Of a DNA stretch of 6,408 nucleotides, positions 5,429 to 6,408 are shown piece by piece. The stretch's first letter is position 1. The number at the start of each line of letters is the position of its first letter. The DNA comes from a bacterium (GTDB lineage: Bacteria; Desulfobacterota; Deferrimicrobia; Deferrimicrobiales; Deferrimicrobiaceae), in assembly GCA_020056545.1 (NCBI GenBank), contig JAGVHM010000022.1:1-6408 (forward strand). Reading direction: 5' to 3'. The notes beneath the pieces were generated by a model. It was not told the DNA's origin, made no database searches, and was given only the letters and a program-made list of their open reading frames with translations. Made by a program: the position numbers and the translations under genes.

Positions 5429-6408
5429 TCACGCGTTGAATTTCACTGAGACGACTTTGGATATTCCCGGTTTTTCCATCGTGATCCCGTAGAGGTTGTC
5501 GGCCAGCTCCATCGTCCTCTTGTTGTGGGTGATGAGCAGGAACTGGTAGCGGCCCGACATCTCCCTGACAAGGGCGTTGAATCGATCGATGTTGGCGTCG
5601 TCGAGAGCGGCGTCCGCCTCGTCCAGCAGGCAGAAGGGTGACGGCTTGACCAGGAAGATGGAGAATATGAGGGTCGCGGCGGCGAGCGATTTTTCCCCGC
5701 CGGACAGGGAAGCCAGAGGCAGCAGCTTCTTCCCCGGAAGCTGAACGACGAGCTCCACCCCGGTTTCAAGCAGGTTGTCCTCGTCGACCATCGCGAGGAA
5801 TGCCCGCCCGCCCATGAACAGCTTCGGGAACACTTCCATGAGCTTCTCGTTGATTTTGCCGAAAGTGTCGGAAAAACGCTCCCGGGTGGTACGGTTTATC
5901 CGCTGGATCGCCTTGGCGAGGTCATCGAGGGACCTTTCGAGGTCTTCGTTCTGACCGGCCAGGAATGCGTGCCTCTCGGATTGTTCCCTGTACTCGTCGA
6001 TCGAGGCGAGGTTCACTTCCCCGATCGAGGTCATCCGTTCCCTGATCTCCCCGGCGCGCGCGTCCCACCCGGCCGTTTCCGCCGCTTCCGCCTCCGCTTC
6101 CGCCTCCGCTTCAGGCATGGGGAGATCCGCCGGGTGCGCCTCGTACCGCTGGTACGTGAGCATGTCGAGGCTAGACAGGTCTCCGTCGATCCTCTGGACG
6201 GCCAGGCGCAGATCGGAGAGCCGGTCGGCCGCTTCCTGCTCCTGGCGGCGGATCCCTTTTCCCACGCTTTCCAGGGAATCGATGTGCGCCGAGGCGGCCG
6301 CCTTCTCCTCAAGGAGACGGTCGATCGTTTCCTGCTGCCGCGACAGCTCGGCCGCGCCTTCCTCGACGGCCGCGCGTCCCGATTCGATCGCCACCTCCAG
6401 GGCTCCGA
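5429..6408 (-). CDS. smc: Chromosome segregation protein SMC, C-terminal part (cut by window edge)
   Basis: SMC is the ATP-driven loop-extruding ATPase that, with ScpA and ScpB, compacts and separates chromosomes. About 326 C-terminal residues are visible; the frame is open to the window edge, so the N-terminal ATPase lobe, hinge and most of the coiled coil lie outside. The visible part starts as charged coiled coil. It contains a Glu-Ala run (6083-6112), then the family stretch SIGEVNLASIDEY, then RTTRERFSDTFGKINEK and FPKLFMGGRAFL. The head follows: ABC signature LSGGEK (5690-5707), Walker B with the catalytic Glu in FCLLDEADAALDD (near 5590-5635), and ITHNKRTME with the H-loop His. The usual DEVDAPLDD is here DEADAALDD. 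The stop lies two bases from the start of the palindrome that separates it from ftsY. Confidence 0.98.
   Translation of the reverse strand, partial: GALEVAIESGRAAVEEGAAELSRQQETIDRLLEEKAAASAHIDSLESVGKGIRRQEQEAADRLSDLRLAVQRIDGDLSSLDMLTYQRYEAHPADLPMPEAEAEAEAEAAETAGWDARAGEIRERMTSIGEVNLASIDEYREQSERHAFLAGQNEDLERSLDDLAKAIQRINRTTRERFSDTFGKINEKLMEVFPKLFMGGRAFLAMVDEDNLLETGVELVVQLPGKKLLPLASLSGGEKSLAAATLIFSIFLVKPSPFCLLDEADAALDDANIDRFNALVREMSGRYQFLLITHNKRTMELADNLYGITMEKPGISKVVSVKFNA
6083..6112 (-). repeat. Glu-Ala codon repeat inside smc
   Basis: About two and a half copies of a 12-base unit alternating GAA/GAG and GCG/GCC codons encode an EAEAEAEAEA run just before the conserved SIGEVNLASIDEY region. 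The run falls in the coiled-coil-to-head linker of SMC, where length is usually variable. It looks like a simple-sequence expansion that stays in frame and probably forms a helical or flexible spacer. Confidence 0.7.

Noticed and set aside
4534..5439. 301-residue plus-strand open frame across ftsY and the palindrome
   Set aside because: It is a shadow of ftsY with a composition typical of antisense frames in GC-rich DNA.

Overview
All protein genes in this window lie on the minus strand. Read in the direction of transcription (from base 6408 down to 1), the order is: 3' part of smc, ftsY, a Na+/phosphate cotransporter with a PhoU tail, a small zapB-like coiled-coil gene, zapA, 6S RNA (ssrS), 5-formyltetrahydrofolate cyclo-ligase (fau), and the 5' part of rny (ribonuclease Y). 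Both end genes are cut by the window edge. The DNA is GC-rich with strong G/C third-position bias. RNase Y next to fau, a zapB-zapA-ssrS-fau order, and a short FtsY with no long acidic N-terminal domain suggest a deltaproteobacterial (Desulfobacterota/Geobacter-like) chromosome. This assignment comes from gene content and remembered synteny, not from a search.

Region by region. Bases 5429-6408 encode the C-terminal coiled coil and ATPase head of SMC. Bases 5247-5426 are one large imperfect palindrome whose perfect 20-bp ends touch the smc stop and cover the ftsY start codon and its ribosome-binding region. ftsY occupies 4329-5255. The phosphate transporter follows after 13 bases (2699-4315). 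An 88-base gap leads to zapB-like (2386-2610) and then zapA (2072-2353), with a promoter-like sequence at their junction. The 403-base gap from 1669 to 2071 is not empty: it holds a 6S RNA of about 184 nt (1869-2052) and an 88-bp inverted-repeat element (1710-1797). fau (1060-1668) and rny (1-1037) follow, 22 bases apart.

This is a housekeeping neighbourhood: chromosome segregation (SMC), membrane protein targeting (FtsY), division-ring assembly (ZapA and ZapB-like), growth-phase control of RNA polymerase (6S RNA), folate recycling (fau) and mRNA decay (RNase Y). I see no defence system, biosynthetic cluster, transposase, tRNA or CRISPR array. The most interesting signals are non-coding: the palindrome that supplies the ftsY start codon, the fau leader element with potential for pseudoknot-like folding, and the 6S RNA with its predicted product-RNA template.
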